Shown piece after piece: positions 19,665 to 31,608 of a stretch of DNA of 64,000 nucleotides (its first letter is position 1; each line of letters starts with the position of its first letter). The stretch is from Rhodocyclales bacterium (lineage in GTDB: Bacteria; Pseudomonadota; Gammaproteobacteria; Burkholderiales; Rhodocyclaceae), in assembly GCA_016235165.1 (NCBI GenBank), contig JACRLX010000007.1, positions 248,001 through 312,000 of the forward strand, in the 5' to 3' direction. A program made the translations under genes and the position numbers. Below the pieces are notes generated by a model. It had not been told where the DNA came from, made no database searches, and worked only from the letters and a program-made list of their open reading frames with translations.

Positions 19665-20474
19665 TCAGTGCTGACGTTCGGCGGCGATCAGGGCGCAACC
19701 CAGCGCGCTGATGTACTCGGGCATGTCGGGCAGGGACACGGTGTCGACGCCCATCGCCGTCTTCAGCGACTGGACGAAGCCGGCGTTATGCACCATGCCG
19801 CCGATCAGGACCACTTCGCCTTCGATGCCGACGCGGCGCACCATGGCGCAGACGCGGCTGGCGACGGCATCGAGCACCGCCTTGGCGATGTCGTTCTTGG
19901 GCGTCGAGGAATGGATCAGCGAGACCACTTCCGACTCGGCGAACACCGTGCATTGCGCGTTCATCGGAATCGACTTGTCCGACTTCAGGCTGGCTTCGCC
20001 GAATTCTTTCAGCGTCATCTGCAGGGCGCGGCTCATCGCCTCGGCAAACGAGCCGGCGCCCGCGGCGCACTTCTCGTTGCCGGCGAAGTCAACCGCCTTG
20101 CCTTCGGCGTCGGTCTTCATGCCGCGACCTTCTTCGGCACCAACATCAACCACCGTGCGGCACATCGGGAACATGAAGTTCGCGCCCTTGGCGCCAGCGG
20201 TCATTTCGGTAACGCCCTCGGTGGCGAAGGCCACCTGCTTGCGCCCGGCACCCGTGGCAAATACGGCCTTGACGTCTTCCTTCTTCAGGCCGGCGGCGGC
20301 CAGCGCCTCGTTGTAGGCCTTGTCGGCCGCCACGTCCTGGTCCAGGTCGCCCGGCATCATGATGTGCGACTTCTTGACGCCGTACTTCAAAGCCGGCGCG
20401 CCATCCACCTTCAGTTCCTCGACCAGCACCACCTTGATGCTGCGCGAGCCCATGTCAATTCCAGCGGTAATCAT
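19665..20474 (-). CDS. bzdP: Benzoyl-CoA reductase ATPase subunit BzdP
   Basis: 269-residue BadF/BcrA-type ATPase beginning MITAGIDMGSRSIKVVL, with VDVGAEEGRGMKTD, the cluster-ligand motif NEKCAAGAGSF, and LIGGMVHNAGFVQSL. It forms the ATP-hydrolysing electron activator with BzdQ, 16 nt upstream of it. A 165-nt gap containing a stable hairpin separates it from bzdO, so activator and catalytic halves may be expressed at different levels. Confidence 0.95.
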   Translation of the reverse strand: MITAGIDMGSRSIKVVLVEELKVDGAPALKYGVKKSHIMMPGDLDQDVAADKAYNEALAAAGLKKEDVKAVFATGAGRKQVAFATEGVTEMTAGAKGANFMFPMCRTVVDVGAEEGRGMKTDAEGKAVDFAGNEKCAAGAGSFAEAMSRALQMTLKEFGEASLKSDKSIPMNAQCTVFAESEVVSLIHSSTPKNDIAKAVLDAVASRVCAMVRRVGIEGEVVLIGGMVHNAGFVQSLKTAMGVDTVSLPDMPEYISALGCALIAAERQH

Positions 20475-20565
20475 GCTTCCTTCCTCCTCTAGATTCTGGC
20501 GTTAGTACCAAATGGTGAGCGCTGACACGATGAGGAAGCATGGCAAAAAGGCCCGCCCCTCCCAT

Positions 20566-20583
20566 CCTCCCCTCGCGGGGAGG
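20566..20583 (-). other. Intercistronic hairpin with GNRA loop between bzdO and bzdP
   Basis: Seven G/C-rich base pairs (CCTCCCC and GGGGAGG) close a GCGA tetraloop on the transcribed strand, followed about 17 nt later by a run of five T. It could be a leaky terminator or an mRNA-stability element inside the operon. No gene is seen in the rest of the 165-nt gap. Confidence 0.55.
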
Positions 20584-20639
20584 CTACTGATTGGCTCGCT
20601 GCGCTCGAAATCACCTGAAAATCGATCCGTCGTGTCGCG

Positions 20640-21950
20640 TTACGCAGCCTGACGACGCAGACCAAGTTGTTCCATGAAGGCATCGACGCGGGCCTGGGTG
20701 CGCACTTCGTCGAACTCGCGCTCGTCGCCCATGTTGCCTTCGAAGGTCATGATCGGCACCCCCGCCTTGGCGATGCCGCCGCGGTTTTCCATGATGCCCA
20801 TCGACAGGCCTTCGCAGCCGCGATTCAGGTGCAGCATGACGCCATCGACCTGCCACTCCTTGACGATGCGCAGCATCATCTCGGTCTTCAGGCGCGGATC
20901 GAAGAAGTGCTGCCACTGCGGCTTGGAGAGGTTCCAGTCGGCATACAGGCGGGCGATCTGCTCGCGGGTATTCATCTCGATGCCCTTCTCCCAGGGCAGG
21001 CTGCGGCCGCCCCAGCTGCCGTCCGGCTTGTCCTCCCAGATGCCTTCGAGGGCGAAGGTGTAGAGCGAGCCGATCGACACCGCACCGTAGGTTTCGAGGT
21101 AGCGGAAGATCTTGAGGAAGGACCAGGGCGGCTGGGTGTCGGACATCATGCGCGCCTTCTCGTTGGGCACGGCGGCGATGCCGCGCGCGACGCGATCCTT
21201 CACTTCCTCGTACAACTCGTCGTAGAAGTCGGCGCACCATTGCGAGGACTTCGACAGGGTCGCCAGCACGTAGAGCGAGTACATGGTCTTCTCGTCCAGC
21301 GGCGCCGGCTTGGCCTTGTTCAGGGCGCAGATGTCGGCCCAGCGGCTGGTCGAACGCATTTCGTTCTTGACCGCCTTGAGGAACTTCTCGTCGTCGAACT
21401 TGCGGCCGGTGCTCTTTTCGAGGAACTCGATGCCGTCGAGCAACTGGTTGGTGACGTAGTCGAGGCGGTCCTTGTTCATGTCCTTGTAGGGGCCGACGCC
21501 GACATCGACATAGAACTGCGGCACCTGCTCGACCTTGGCCACGTGCTGGTACCACTTCGAGTGCGAGCAGCAGATCTGGGTCTGGAAGATGAAGTCGGGC
21601 TTGGGGAACTTGCCGCCGTAGAGATACTTGTCGAGGTGCATGCCACCCCAGTAGATGCGCATGTAGGAGCACAGATCGCGGGCAAAACCGACCGACTCGG
21701 CGGCATCCATGCATTCCTTGGCGAACTTCTTGTCATGCGCCACGGCGGCGGCATAGGGCTCGCCGGTCAGCGAATAGACATCGTCGCCGAGGCCGGCGGG
21801 AATCGCATCCAGCGCCCAGGCCGAGCCGGACCAGCGCAGGCCGCCCTTCTCCTTGGCGGTGGCGTAGTTCTGGTAGTACTGCTCGCGCAGTTGCTTGGCC
21901 TTGCCCCACAGCTTGAGGGACTCGGTCGGATACTTGTTCGGTGCATTCAT
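20640..21950 (-). CDS. bzdO: Benzoyl-CoA reductase catalytic subunit BzdO
   Basis: 436-residue HgdB/BcrB-family subunit. It holds part of the active site that reduces benzoyl-CoA to the 1,5-dienoyl-CoA, with BzdN. Cluster-ligand candidates are in [13 protein letters not shown] near residue 170 and [17 protein letters not shown] near 380. ATG at 21950, 16 nt after bzdN. A homolog of 2-hydroxyacyl-CoA dehydratase subunits, but context and pairing leave little doubt about the benzoyl-CoA role. Confidence 0.95.
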   Translation of the reverse strand: MNAPNKYPTESLKLWGKAKQLREQYYQNYATAKEKGGLRWSGSAWALDAIPAGLGDDVYSLTGEPYAAAVAHDKKFAKECMDAAESVGFARDLCSYMRIYWGGMHLDKYLYGGKFPKPDFIFQTQICCSHSKWYQHVAKVEQVPQFYVDVGVGPYKDMNKDRLDYVTNQLLDGIEFLEKSTGRKFDDEKFLKAVKNEMRSTSRWADICALNKAKPAPLDEKTMYSLYVLATLSKSSQWCADFYDELYEEVKDRVARGIAAVPNEKARMMSDTQPPWSFLKIFRYLETYGAVSIGSLYTFALEGIWEDKPDGSWGGRSLPWEKGIEMNTREQIARLYADWNLSKPQWQHFFDPRLKTEMMLRIVKEWQVDGVMLHLNRGCEGLSMGIMENRGGIAKAGVPIMTFEGNMGDEREFDEVRTQARVDAFMEQLGLRRQAA

Positions 21951-21966
21951 CTTTTTCTCCCTTCTC

Positions 21967-23106
21967 TCAGAACAGCTCTTCTTCGCTCAGCGTCTCGAGC
22001 ATGGCTTCGACGCGGATACGGAAGGGGCCGATGGGGTTGGTGATGTCGAATTCGAGGAACAGGGTCGGGATGCCGTTCTTCTCCAGGTGCTCCTTGAGGT
22101 CCGGATAGTCGCCCTCGTGCGGATCGCAGAACTTCTGCTGCAGGAAGATCGCGGCGCGCGCGTTGTAGTCCTTGGCCAGACCCAGCACATGATCGAAGCG
22201 GGTGTGCGCCGGGTAGTCCTTGGTCGGGCAGGCCGGACGATCGCAGTAGCGCTCGGCGATGCGCTTGACCGGGTCGGCGTCCTTCATCGACTCGTTCCAG
22301 AAGTAGCGGGTGCCCGAGCACTGGTCGTCGATGACGATGGTGGAACCGACCGACTCGACCATGGCCATGAAGGCGACGTCGTCGTTCTCCGAGCCGATGG
22401 TCATGAAGCGCACGCCTTCCTTGCGGTCCATCGGGCGGCTGGGCAGGGCGGCGAGCACCTTCTTCAGTTGCTCGTTGTGTTCCTTCTTGTCCACGAACTG
22501 GGCGGTGAGCGAGGCATACAGGGCTTCGACGCCGGTGACCTTGGGGTTGGCTTCCTTGCGGTAGTCGAAGAGCTGGCGCAAGAGGCGGCGGTTCTCGTCG
22601 ACCACGTCGGTGGCTTCGTGCAGCATGGCATCCGTGAGTTCCTTGCCGGTGAGCGCCGAGAGGAAGGTGCGGAAGGCCTGGATTTCGGCGTAGTGGGCCT
22701 TTCTGGCATGCGGGCTTTGCACGTCGTTGGGCATGGGCACGTAGTAGTCCCACTTGACGCTGGGCACGTTGCTGCGCCAGGAGCTGAAGGTCTGGCGGTA
22801 CTGGATGCAGGACTGGGTCAGGGTCACACCCTCGGCATAATCGAAGCGGCCGAGCAGGCCCTGGGCCAGGGAATCGCGGCAGAAGGGACAGAACATGCCG
22901 AAGATATGGGGCTCGGTGACGTTCTGCGGTTCGTGGGCGCCCAGCACGCGCACCGGCAGCATGCCGGCGGCGATCAGCAGCTCTTCCGCGGTATAGGTAC
23001 ACATCGTGGCCACCACCTGGCCGCCGGTACGCGCTTTCCAGTCGCGGGCGTAGTCGTGGCGCTTCTCATACCAGTCCTTGAACTGGTCGAACAATCCATC
23101 AGCCAT
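21967..23106 (-). CDS. bzdN: Benzoyl-CoA reductase catalytic subunit BzdN
   Basis: 379-residue HgdB/BcrC-family subunit and the first gene of the operon. Features: [19 protein letters not shown] near residue 35, [19 protein letters not shown] near 73 (probable cluster ligands), and [18 protein letters not shown] near 325. AGGAGG lies about 7 nt before the ATG. It is transcribed away from bzdR from the 318-bp intergenic control region, which contains candidate BzdR operators and an FNR-like box. Confidence 0.95.
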   Translation of the reverse strand: MADGLFDQFKDWYEKRHDYARDWKARTGGQVVATMCTYTAEELLIAAGMLPVRVLGAHEPQNVTEPHIFGMFCPFCRDSLAQGLLGRFDYAEGVTLTQSCIQYRQTFSSWRSNVPSVKWDYYVPMPNDVQSPHARKAHYAEIQAFRTFLSALTGKELTDAMLHEATDVVDENRRLLRQLFDYRKEANPKVTGVEALYASLTAQFVDKKEHNEQLKKVLAALPSRPMDRKEGVRFMTIGSENDDVAFMAMVESVGSTIVIDDQCSGTRYFWNESMKDADPVKRIAERYCDRPACPTKDYPAHTRFDHVLGLAKDYNARAAIFLQQKFCDPHEGDYPDLKEHLEKNGIPTLFLEFDITNPIGPFRIRVEAMLETLSEEELF

Positions 23107-23253
23107 TGCTGCCTCCTTTGTTGTCCATCCGCCGCGAGGGTCGCCGCAGATCGATCCGTCTTGATAAGGTAGGAACTATTGTTCCTTGTCTGAACCATAC
23201 TGCACAACCTGGAGCGAGTATGTACGCCGAAAACCACCCTGTCAATAGCGTCA

Positions 23254-23267
23254 TGCATTATTGTGCC
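23254..23267. promoter_or_regulatory. Candidate BzdR operator 1 in bzdN upstream region
   Basis: TGCATTATTGTGCC, identical at 12 of 14 positions to the site at 23375-23388. BzdR-family repressors are known to bind TGCA-containing palindromes. It lies about 150 nt upstream of the bzdN start codon. Confidence 0.55.
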
Positions 23268-23355
23268 GCAGTACGCCAAGCAGCATTACTTAATGTTTTA
23301 TAACGAGTTATTGTGTTTTGTATGGTAAATTAGCGTTTGCTAAAATTAAAAACAG

Positions 23356-23369
23356 TTGACTTTTATCAA
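23356..23369. promoter_or_regulatory. Candidate FNR/AcpR box
   Basis: TTGACTTTTATCAA matches the FNR consensus TTGAT-N4-ATCAA at 9 of 10 defined positions. In Azoarcus the bzdN promoter needs the FNR-like activator AcpR under anoxia. If the site is centred at -41.5, bzdN transcription would start near 23321, leaving a leader of about 215 nt. The box also covers the -35 element of the opposite bzdR promoter, so one protein could activate bzd and block bzdR/box. Confidence 0.6.
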
Positions 23370-23385
23370 ATTGATGCACTATAGT
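23356..23385 (+). promoter_or_regulatory. Predicted bzdR (and box) promoter
   Basis: -35 TTGACT at 23356-23361 and -10 TATAGT at 23380-23385, spacer 18 nt, about 40 nt ahead of the bzdR start codon. The operator palindrome 23375-23388 covers the -10 element, as expected for autorepression. Confidence 0.6.
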
Positions 23386-23388
23386 GCC
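23375..23388. promoter_or_regulatory. Candidate BzdR operator 2 over the bzdR -10 box
   Basis: TGCACTATAGTGCC contains the perfect 12-bp palindrome GCACTATAGTGC (23376-23387). It overlaps the predicted bzdR -10 element and is nearly repeated at 23254-23267. Confidence 0.62.
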
Positions 23389-23424
23389 TGTACCGTCACT
23401 TCACCGCAAGTGAGGGACAAACAA

Positions 23425-24327
23425 ATGGATACCACGACCAAGGCCCAAACCACCGCCACCCCGGCCCTCCACGACGAGGCCGCCGATGCCGAATTCATCG
23501 CGGCACTGGGCAACCGCGTGCGTGAGGCGCGGGCCAGGCGCGGCATGTCGCGCAAGGCGCTGGCGCTAAGCTCGGCGGTGTCGGAGCGCTACCTGGCGCA
23601 GGTCGAAAGCGGCGAGACCAATCCCTCGATCATGGTCCTGCGCCATGTCGCCCATGCCCTGGGGATCTCGCTGATGGAATTGATCGAATCGCAACAGGGC
23701 TCGAATGAATCGCGCCTGATCGCCCGCTTCCTCGAACAGCTCTCGCCCGCCCGCATGGAAGACGCCATGCTGCGCCTGATGCGCGACTTCGGCAGCGAGG
23801 ATGCCGCGCGCCGCCGCCGCATCGCCCTGGTCGGCTTGCGCGGCGCCGGCAAGTCCACCCTGGGTCGGGCACTGGCCACCGAGCTCGAACTGCCCTTCGT
23901 CGAGCTCAACAACGCGATCGAGGCCGAGGCCGGCATGCCGCTCAACGAAATCTTCATGCTCTACGGCCAGCCCGGCTTCCGCCGCCTCGAACGTCGCTGC
24001 CTGGAGAACATCGTCGCCCAACACGAAGCCGCGGTAATCACCGTCGGCGGCGGCATCGTCTCTGAAGCCGAGACCTTCAACCTGCTGCTGATGAACTGCT
24101 ACACGGTCTGGGTCAAGGCCAGTCCGGAAGAACACATGTCGCGTGTCGTCGCCCAGGGCGATTTCCGCCCCATGGAAGGCAGTGCCGAGGCAATGGAAGA
24201 CATGCGCCGCATCCTGGTTGCCCGCGAATCGCTGTACAGCAAGGCCGATTTCACGCTCGACACCACCGGCCGCACGCCGGAGGAATGCCTCACCCAATTG
24301 AGAAACACCGTCACCCCCAACCCCTAG
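23425..24327 (+). CDS. bzdR: BzdR/BoxR-type transcriptional repressor (HTH plus shikimate-kinase-like domain)
   Basis: 300 residues. The N-terminal XRE-type helix-turn-helix (about 26-85, with SERYLAQVESGETNPSI) is joined to a shikimate-kinase-like effector domain (about 132-300) whose nucleotide loop GLRGAGKST is at 137-145 and which has TVGGGIVSE. This is the unusual architecture of Azoarcus BzdR and BoxR, which respond to benzoyl-CoA. The ATG at 23425 follows GAGGGA; an upstream in-frame extension lacks a ribosome site and would start inside the promoter. The gene is divergent from bzdN and 34 nt upstream of boxC, so it may serve both pathways. BzdR versus BoxR identity cannot be settled by eye. 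Confidence 0.93.
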   Translation: MDTTTKAQTTATPALHDEAADAEFIAALGNRVREARARRGMSRKALALSSAVSERYLAQVESGETNPSIMVLRHVAHALGISLMELIESQQGSNESRLIARFLEQLSPARMEDAMLRLMRDFGSEDAARRRRIALVGLRGAGKSTLGRALATELELPFVELNNAIEAEAGMPLNEIFMLYGQPGFRRLERRCLENIVAQHEAAVITVGGGIVSEAETFNLLLMNCYTVWVKASPEEHMSRVVAQGDFRPMEGSAEAMEDMRRILVARESLYSKADFTLDTTGRTPEECLTQLRNTVTPNP

Positions 24328-24361
24328 CCACACCCACAGAGAACCCATAACGGAGAGCCAC

Positions 24362-26032
<1,671 letters not shown>

Positions 26033-26072
26033 AAACCCAACCCAACATAGAACCCACCCCACGGAGAATGCA

Positions 26073-27544
<1,472 letters not shown>

Positions 27545-27674
27545 TGCAGTCCGATGATCATCGCCGGCTACGGGCGCGACCGTTTCGGCGAAGGTCTGAA
27601 TAAAGACGAGGCATGTGTTGCGTAGTACGACAAATAAGAAAATTCCCCAACCCCAACATGCAAGGCGACAACAG

Positions 27675-29141
27675 ATGGTAACGAAGGACAAGTTCTACAT
27701 AGCCGGCGCCTGGACGCCACCCGTCGGCAGCGCCTCCATTGAGGTACATTCGCCTACTGATGGCGCGCTGCTGGCACAGATTCCGCAAGGCTTCACCGCG
27801 GATGCTCAAGTGGCCGTTGCCGCGGCGCGCAAGGCCTTCGATGCTTGGGCCGCGACGCCGCCGATGCGGCGCGCCGAGTTGCTGAAAAGAGTCCAGGAAG
27901 GGCTCAAGGCACGCACCAACGACATCGCGCGCACCATCAGCCTAGAAATGGGCATGCCCTACAAGCTATCGCAGCGCATCCAGGTCGGCTCGCCCACGGC
28001 TACCTTCGGTATGTATGCGCGCATGCTCGGCGAATTCGCCTTTGAGGAGCAAGTCGGTAATTCAAAGATATTGCGCGAACCGGTCGGCGTCGTTGTTGCC
28101 ATCACGCCATGGAACTACCCGCTGCACCAGATCGCGGCCAAGGTCGCCGCGGCGCTGGCGGCCGGTTGCACGGTGGTGCTCAAGCCCTCGGAGGTAGCGC
28201 CGCTCAATGCCTTCGCGCTGGCCGAGATCATTCACAACGCGGGCGTGCCGGCCGGCGTGTTCAACCTAGTCACGGGTTTCGGCCCCGAGATCGGCGAAGC
28301 TCTGGTCACCCATCCCGATGTGGACATGGTGTCCTTCACCGGATCGACCAATGCGGGCAAGCGCATCTCCCAGCTAGCCGCCGGCACCGTCAAGCGCGTG
28401 GCCCTGGAGTTGGGCGGCAAGTCCGCCGGCATCGTGCTCGACGATGCCGATTTCGGCGTCGCCGTGAAGAGTGTCGTCGACAACTGCTACCTCAATACCG
28501 GCCAGACCTGCACTGCGCAGACCCGTTTGCTGGTGCCGGAGTCACGCTACAAGGAGGCGGCGCGCATCGCCGCCGCCACGGCTGCGAAATTCCGCGTCGG
28601 CGATCCGCTGCAGCCCGAGACCACGCTCGGGCCGCTGGCCTCTAAGATACAGCAGGATCGCGTGCGTGACTACATTGCCAAGGGCATCGCCGACGGCGCC
28701 GAACTGCTGGTTGGCGGTGCCGAACTTCCCCTCGACGTGCCAGCCGGTGGTTACTACGTGGCACCCACTGTCTTCGGCCGCGTCGGCCCGAAAGCGACCA
28801 TCGCCCAGGATGAAATCTTTGGCCCAGTGCTGTCCATTATCACCTACCGCGACGAGGACGACGCCGTGTGTATCGCCAACGACTCGATCTACGGGCTTTC
28901 GGGTGGCGTTTGGTCGGCCACAGACGCGCATGCGGAATCTATCGCGCGGCGCCTGCGCACGGGCCAAGTCGAGATCAACGGCGGACCGTTCAACCTTTAC
29001 GCGCCCTTCGGTGGCTACAAGCAGTCGGGCAACGGGCGCGAACTGGGGCGGTTCGGGCTCGAAGACTTCCTCGAGTACAAGTCGTTGCAGCTCCGACCGC
29101 CACTTAAGGGACACTTCTTCCAAGAAAGCCAAACAGCATGA
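27675..29141 (+). CDS. NAD(P)-dependent aldehyde dehydrogenase
   Basis: 488-residue ALDH-superfamily enzyme: N-terminal [10 protein letters not shown], cofactor region [11 protein letters not shown], catalytic Glu in ELGGKSAG near residue 253 and catalytic Cys in [12 protein letters not shown] near 287, and the C-terminal [15 protein letters not shown]. It overlaps the thiolase start by 4 nt. In the box route the semialdehyde from BoxC needs an aldehyde dehydrogenase (BoxD), but this protein looks like a general betaine-aldehyde-type ALDH rather than BoxD, so that role is uncertain. Leucine CTA codons (for example near 27942 and 28265) are commoner here than in the bzd genes, hinting at a different history. 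No clear ribosome site precedes ATG 27675. Confidence 0.88.
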   Translation: MVTKDKFYIAGAWTPPVGSASIEVHSPTDGALLAQIPQGFTADAQVAVAAARKAFDAWAATPPMRRAELLKRVQEGLKARTNDIARTISLEMGMPYKLSQRIQVGSPTATFGMYARMLGEFAFEEQVGNSKILREPVGVVVAITPWNYPLHQIAAKVAAALAAGCTVVLKPSEVAPLNAFALAEIIHNAGVPAGVFNLVTGFGPEIGEALVTHPDVDMVSFTGSTNAGKRISQLAAGTVKRVALELGGKSAGIVLDDADFGVAVKSVVDNCYLNTGQTCTAQTRLLVPESRYKEAARIAAATAAKFRVGDPLQPETTLGPLASKIQQDRVRDYIAKGIADGAELLVGGAELPLDVPAGGYYVAPTVFGRVGPKATIAQDEIFGPVLSIITYRDEDDAVCIANDSIYGLSGGVWSATDAHAESIARRLRTGQVEINGGPFNLYAPFGGYKQSGNGRELGRFGLEDFLEYKSLQLRPPLKGHFFQESQTA

Positions 29142-30346
29142 ACGAACAAGCCTATATCTGCGACGCAATCCGCACCCCGATCGGCCGCTATGGCGGCACC
29201 CTCGCTGGCATCCGCACCGATGACCTTGGTGCCCTGCCGATCAAGGCGCTGATGGCGCGCAATCCCGGCGTCGATTGGGAACTGGTCGAGGACGTGATCT
29301 ACGGCTGCGCCAACCAGGCCGGCGAAGACAACCGCAACGTTGCACGCATGGCGGCGCTGCTGGCCGGACTGCCGGTGGCAGTGCCCGGCACCACCATGAA
29401 CCGCCTGTGCGGCTCCGGCATGGATGCCGTCGGTACTGCCGCGCGCGCAATCAAGGCCGGCGAAGCCGCGCTGATGATCGCCGGCGGCGTGGAAAGCATG
29501 AGCCGCGCGCCCTTCGTCATGCCCAAGGCCGACAGCGCGTTCTCGCGCAGCAACGCCGTATATGACACAACCATCGGCTGGCGCTTCGTGAACAAACTGA
29601 TGAAGGCGCAATATGGCATCGATTCGATGCCCGAAACCGCCGACAACGTCGCCGCCGAGTTCAGGATAGCCCGCGCCGACCAAGATGCCTTCGCCCTGCG
29701 CTCGCAGCAGCGCTGGAGTGCCGCCAACGCCGCAGGCTTCTTCAAGAACGAAATCGTGCCGGTCGAAATCGCGCAGAAGAAAGGCGAGCCGAAGATTTTC
29801 GACACCGACGAGCATCCGCGTCCCGACACCACGCTGGAGCAACTGGCCAAACTCAAGGGCATCAACGGCCCCGAGCTGACTGTAACAGCGGGCAACGCCT
29901 CGGGCGTCAATGACGGCGCCTGCGCCCTGTTGCTGGCCTCCGAAGCGGCGGCCAGGACCCACGGCCTGACGCCGAAGGCGCGCGTCGTGGCGATGGCCAC
30001 GGCCGGCGTCGCGCCGCGCATCATGGGCTTCGGCCCGGCGCCAGCGGTGAAGAAGCTGCTGGTCCGGACCGGACTGCGGCTCGACCAGATGGACGTCATC
30101 GAGCTCAACGAAGCGTTCGCGGCGCAGGGTCTGGCGGTGACGCGCGACCTCGGTTTGGCGGACGACGACGCGCGGGTCAACCCCAATGGCGGAGCGATCG
30201 CCATCGGTCATCCGCTGGGCATGAGCGGCGCGCGACTGGTTACCACGGCCATGTACCAACTCCACCAGGTGGGGGGGCGGTACGCCCTGTGCACCATGTG
30301 CATCGGCGTCGGCCAGGGTATCGCGCTGATCATCGAAAGTGTGTGA
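29138..30346 (+). CDS. Acetyl-CoA acyltransferase, 3-oxoadipyl-CoA-thiolase-like
   Basis: 402-residue thiolase with the acyl-accepting cysteine in MNRLCGSGMDAVG (about residue 90), the GHPLGMSGAR histidine motif near 355, and CTMCIGVGQG with the second catalytic cysteine near 388. It cleaves a 3-oxoacyl-CoA to acetyl-CoA plus a shortened acyl-CoA. Similarity to PcaF/PaaJ-type thiolases and its place after boxC/boxB suggest 3-oxoadipyl-CoA, the end of the box route, but the anaerobic route also needs thiolases. ATGA overlap with the aldehyde dehydrogenase gene. Confidence 0.9.
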   Translation: MNEQAYICDAIRTPIGRYGGTLAGIRTDDLGALPIKALMARNPGVDWELVEDVIYGCANQAGEDNRNVARMAALLAGLPVAVPGTTMNRLCGSGMDAVGTAARAIKAGEAALMIAGGVESMSRAPFVMPKADSAFSRSNAVYDTTIGWRFVNKLMKAQYGIDSMPETADNVAAEFRIARADQDAFALRSQQRWSAANAAGFFKNEIVPVEIAQKKGEPKIFDTDEHPRPDTTLEQLAKLKGINGPELTVTAGNASGVNDGACALLLASEAAARTHGLTPKARVVAMATAGVAPRIMGFGPAPAVKKLLVRTGLRLDQMDVIELNEAFAAQGLAVTRDLGLADDDARVNPNGGAIAIGHPLGMSGARLVTTAMYQLHQVGGRYALCTMCIGVGQGIALIIESV

Positions 30347-30522
30347 GACCCTGTCAAGATCGGGCCATAGGATTGCGAGGACAGGGCTTTGTATAAGGCC
30401 GAGTAGCGAACATCAGGGGGATAATGTCAAACGAAAGCAAGGTCGGTAGCACGATCCGCACTCCGTGACTTTTGTTCGCCAATGCCGTTATTACCGAACT
30501 AGTCCGAATCACGGTAACGTAT

Positions 30523-30910
30523 TTAAAGCAGCCATTCAATGGCGGCGAACAACAAAATTCGCAATGCATCGACAACCAGCTTGAACGCAGGCGATGATTG
30601 TCTCCGGCTCGGGTAATACAAATGGTAGCCTGCAAATGGCAGACACCAATCTTCGAGCACGCGTACCAGTAGCCCCTCCTTGATGTACGGCAATAGCTCA
30701 TCATCCAAAAGGAACGCTATTCCCAGCCCAGCAAGCGCAGCATCCACGATGGGTGGTGCCGTATTGAACGCGAGGGGACCATCGACGCGAACATTCTGCT
30801 TGCGGTCGCGACGCTCGAATTCCCATGCATAAAGGCCGCCATCGGACGCGCGGAAATTGATGCAACGATGGGCCGTCAAGTCCTTCGGTGCCTTGGGTAG
30901 CCCTACGGCG
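30523..30910 (-). pseudogene. Truncated LysR-family regulator (C-terminal effector domain only)
   Basis: The readable stretch from about GLPKAPKDLTAHRCINFR to the stop matches the last third of a LysR protein, including VRVLEDWCLPFAGYHLYYPSRRQSSPA. The N-terminal helix-turn-helix and most of the effector domain (about 190 residues) are missing, and unrelated plus-strand sequence starts at the break. Not expected to bind DNA. Marks a deletion or recombination junction at the edge of an eroded segment. Confidence 0.78.
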
Positions 30911-30967
30911 CCCGCTGCCGCCGCGCCGGATGCCGTTCAGACATCCAAAAGATCAGAGGAATCACGC

Positions 30968-31305
30968 ATGTGGATGACTATCGGCGAACGCCGCTTCGCC
31001 ATTATCCTGGCTGACACCGAGGCCGCTCGCGCATTCGCCGCCCTGTTGCCGCTAACGCTGGACATGGAGGAACTCAAAGGCAACGAGAAAAAAAACTGCC
31101 AAATCCGCTGCCCACGGACGCGAGCCAGCCCGGTACGATACGCAACGGCGACCTTTTGCAGTGGGGATCACGAACCATAGTAGTCTTCTATATGACCTTC
31201 GATTCGCCCTACTCGTACACCCGTCTCGGCCGCGTGGACGACCCGGTTGGGCTTTCCCAGTCGCTCGGGCGGCACGATGTGCGGGTGGTGTTTTCTAAGA
31301 ACTAG
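30968..31305 (+). pseudogene. Cyclophilin-like-fold protein gene with frameshift
   Basis: Residues MWMTIGERRFAIILADTEAA followed by AFAALLPLTLDMEEL match the start of small bacterial cyclophilin-like-fold proteins. After a run of eight A at 31088-31095 the frame changes: the frame from CTGCCAAATCC then reads LPNPLPTDAS to a clean TAG at 31305 (including SYTRLGRVDDPVG and HDVRVVFSKN). One missing or two extra bases in the A run explain it. The region upstream of 30968 may hold remains of a signal peptide. Confidence 0.72.
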
Positions 31306-31342
31306 CTTGCGATGAGGACAGGGGGATTTCAATGAATACCCC

Positions 31343-31546
31343 CTATAGAGTTCCGACAGACCGGGCTTCAGTCGTGTGACCAAGCCTCGCCGCTGGGCCT
31401 TTGCGGGTCGATGCCGCCGACAGGCCGGTGATCGAGCCCACATCCGCCAAGGTAAACGTAGACCGGCGCAACTCATTCAGCTCAGTGAATAGCTGCGCTG
31501 CCCGTGGGCCTAGCGTCTTCGTTTGCAAGTGATACTTAGCGCTCAA
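31343..31546 (-). pseudogene. Fragment of an AbiEi-type antitoxin/regulator gene
   Basis: The frame starting LSAKYHLQTKTLGPRAAQLF and continuing to GSITGLSAASTRK looks like the N-terminal winged-helix part of AbiEi-family antitoxins; the matching continuation RRGLVTRLKPGL is in another frame just downstream, and then homology stops. A frameshifted, truncated remnant lying 60 nt downstream of an intact AbiEii toxin gene, suggesting that a second such system was once here. Confidence 0.6.
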
Positions 31547-31608
31547 TTGGCGTCCATAAAAGAAACGTATTGCGTATTAAATATGGGTGGTCGAATTGTA
31601 TTCTAAAA

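Noticed and set aside
27565-27629. Very short frame beginning MIIAGYGRDRFGEGLN between boxB and the aldehyde dehydrogenase
   Set aside because: About 22 codons, no ribosome site and no recognisable family; at most a gene remnant.
30349-30386. CCCTGTC/GACAGGG pair after the thiolase gene as a terminator
   Set aside because: Seven-base arms are 24 nt apart with no T-run; could be chance.
30354-30704. 116-codon frame in the eroded region
   Set aside because: Overlaps the LysR remnant in another frame, Cys/Arg-rich, no family match.
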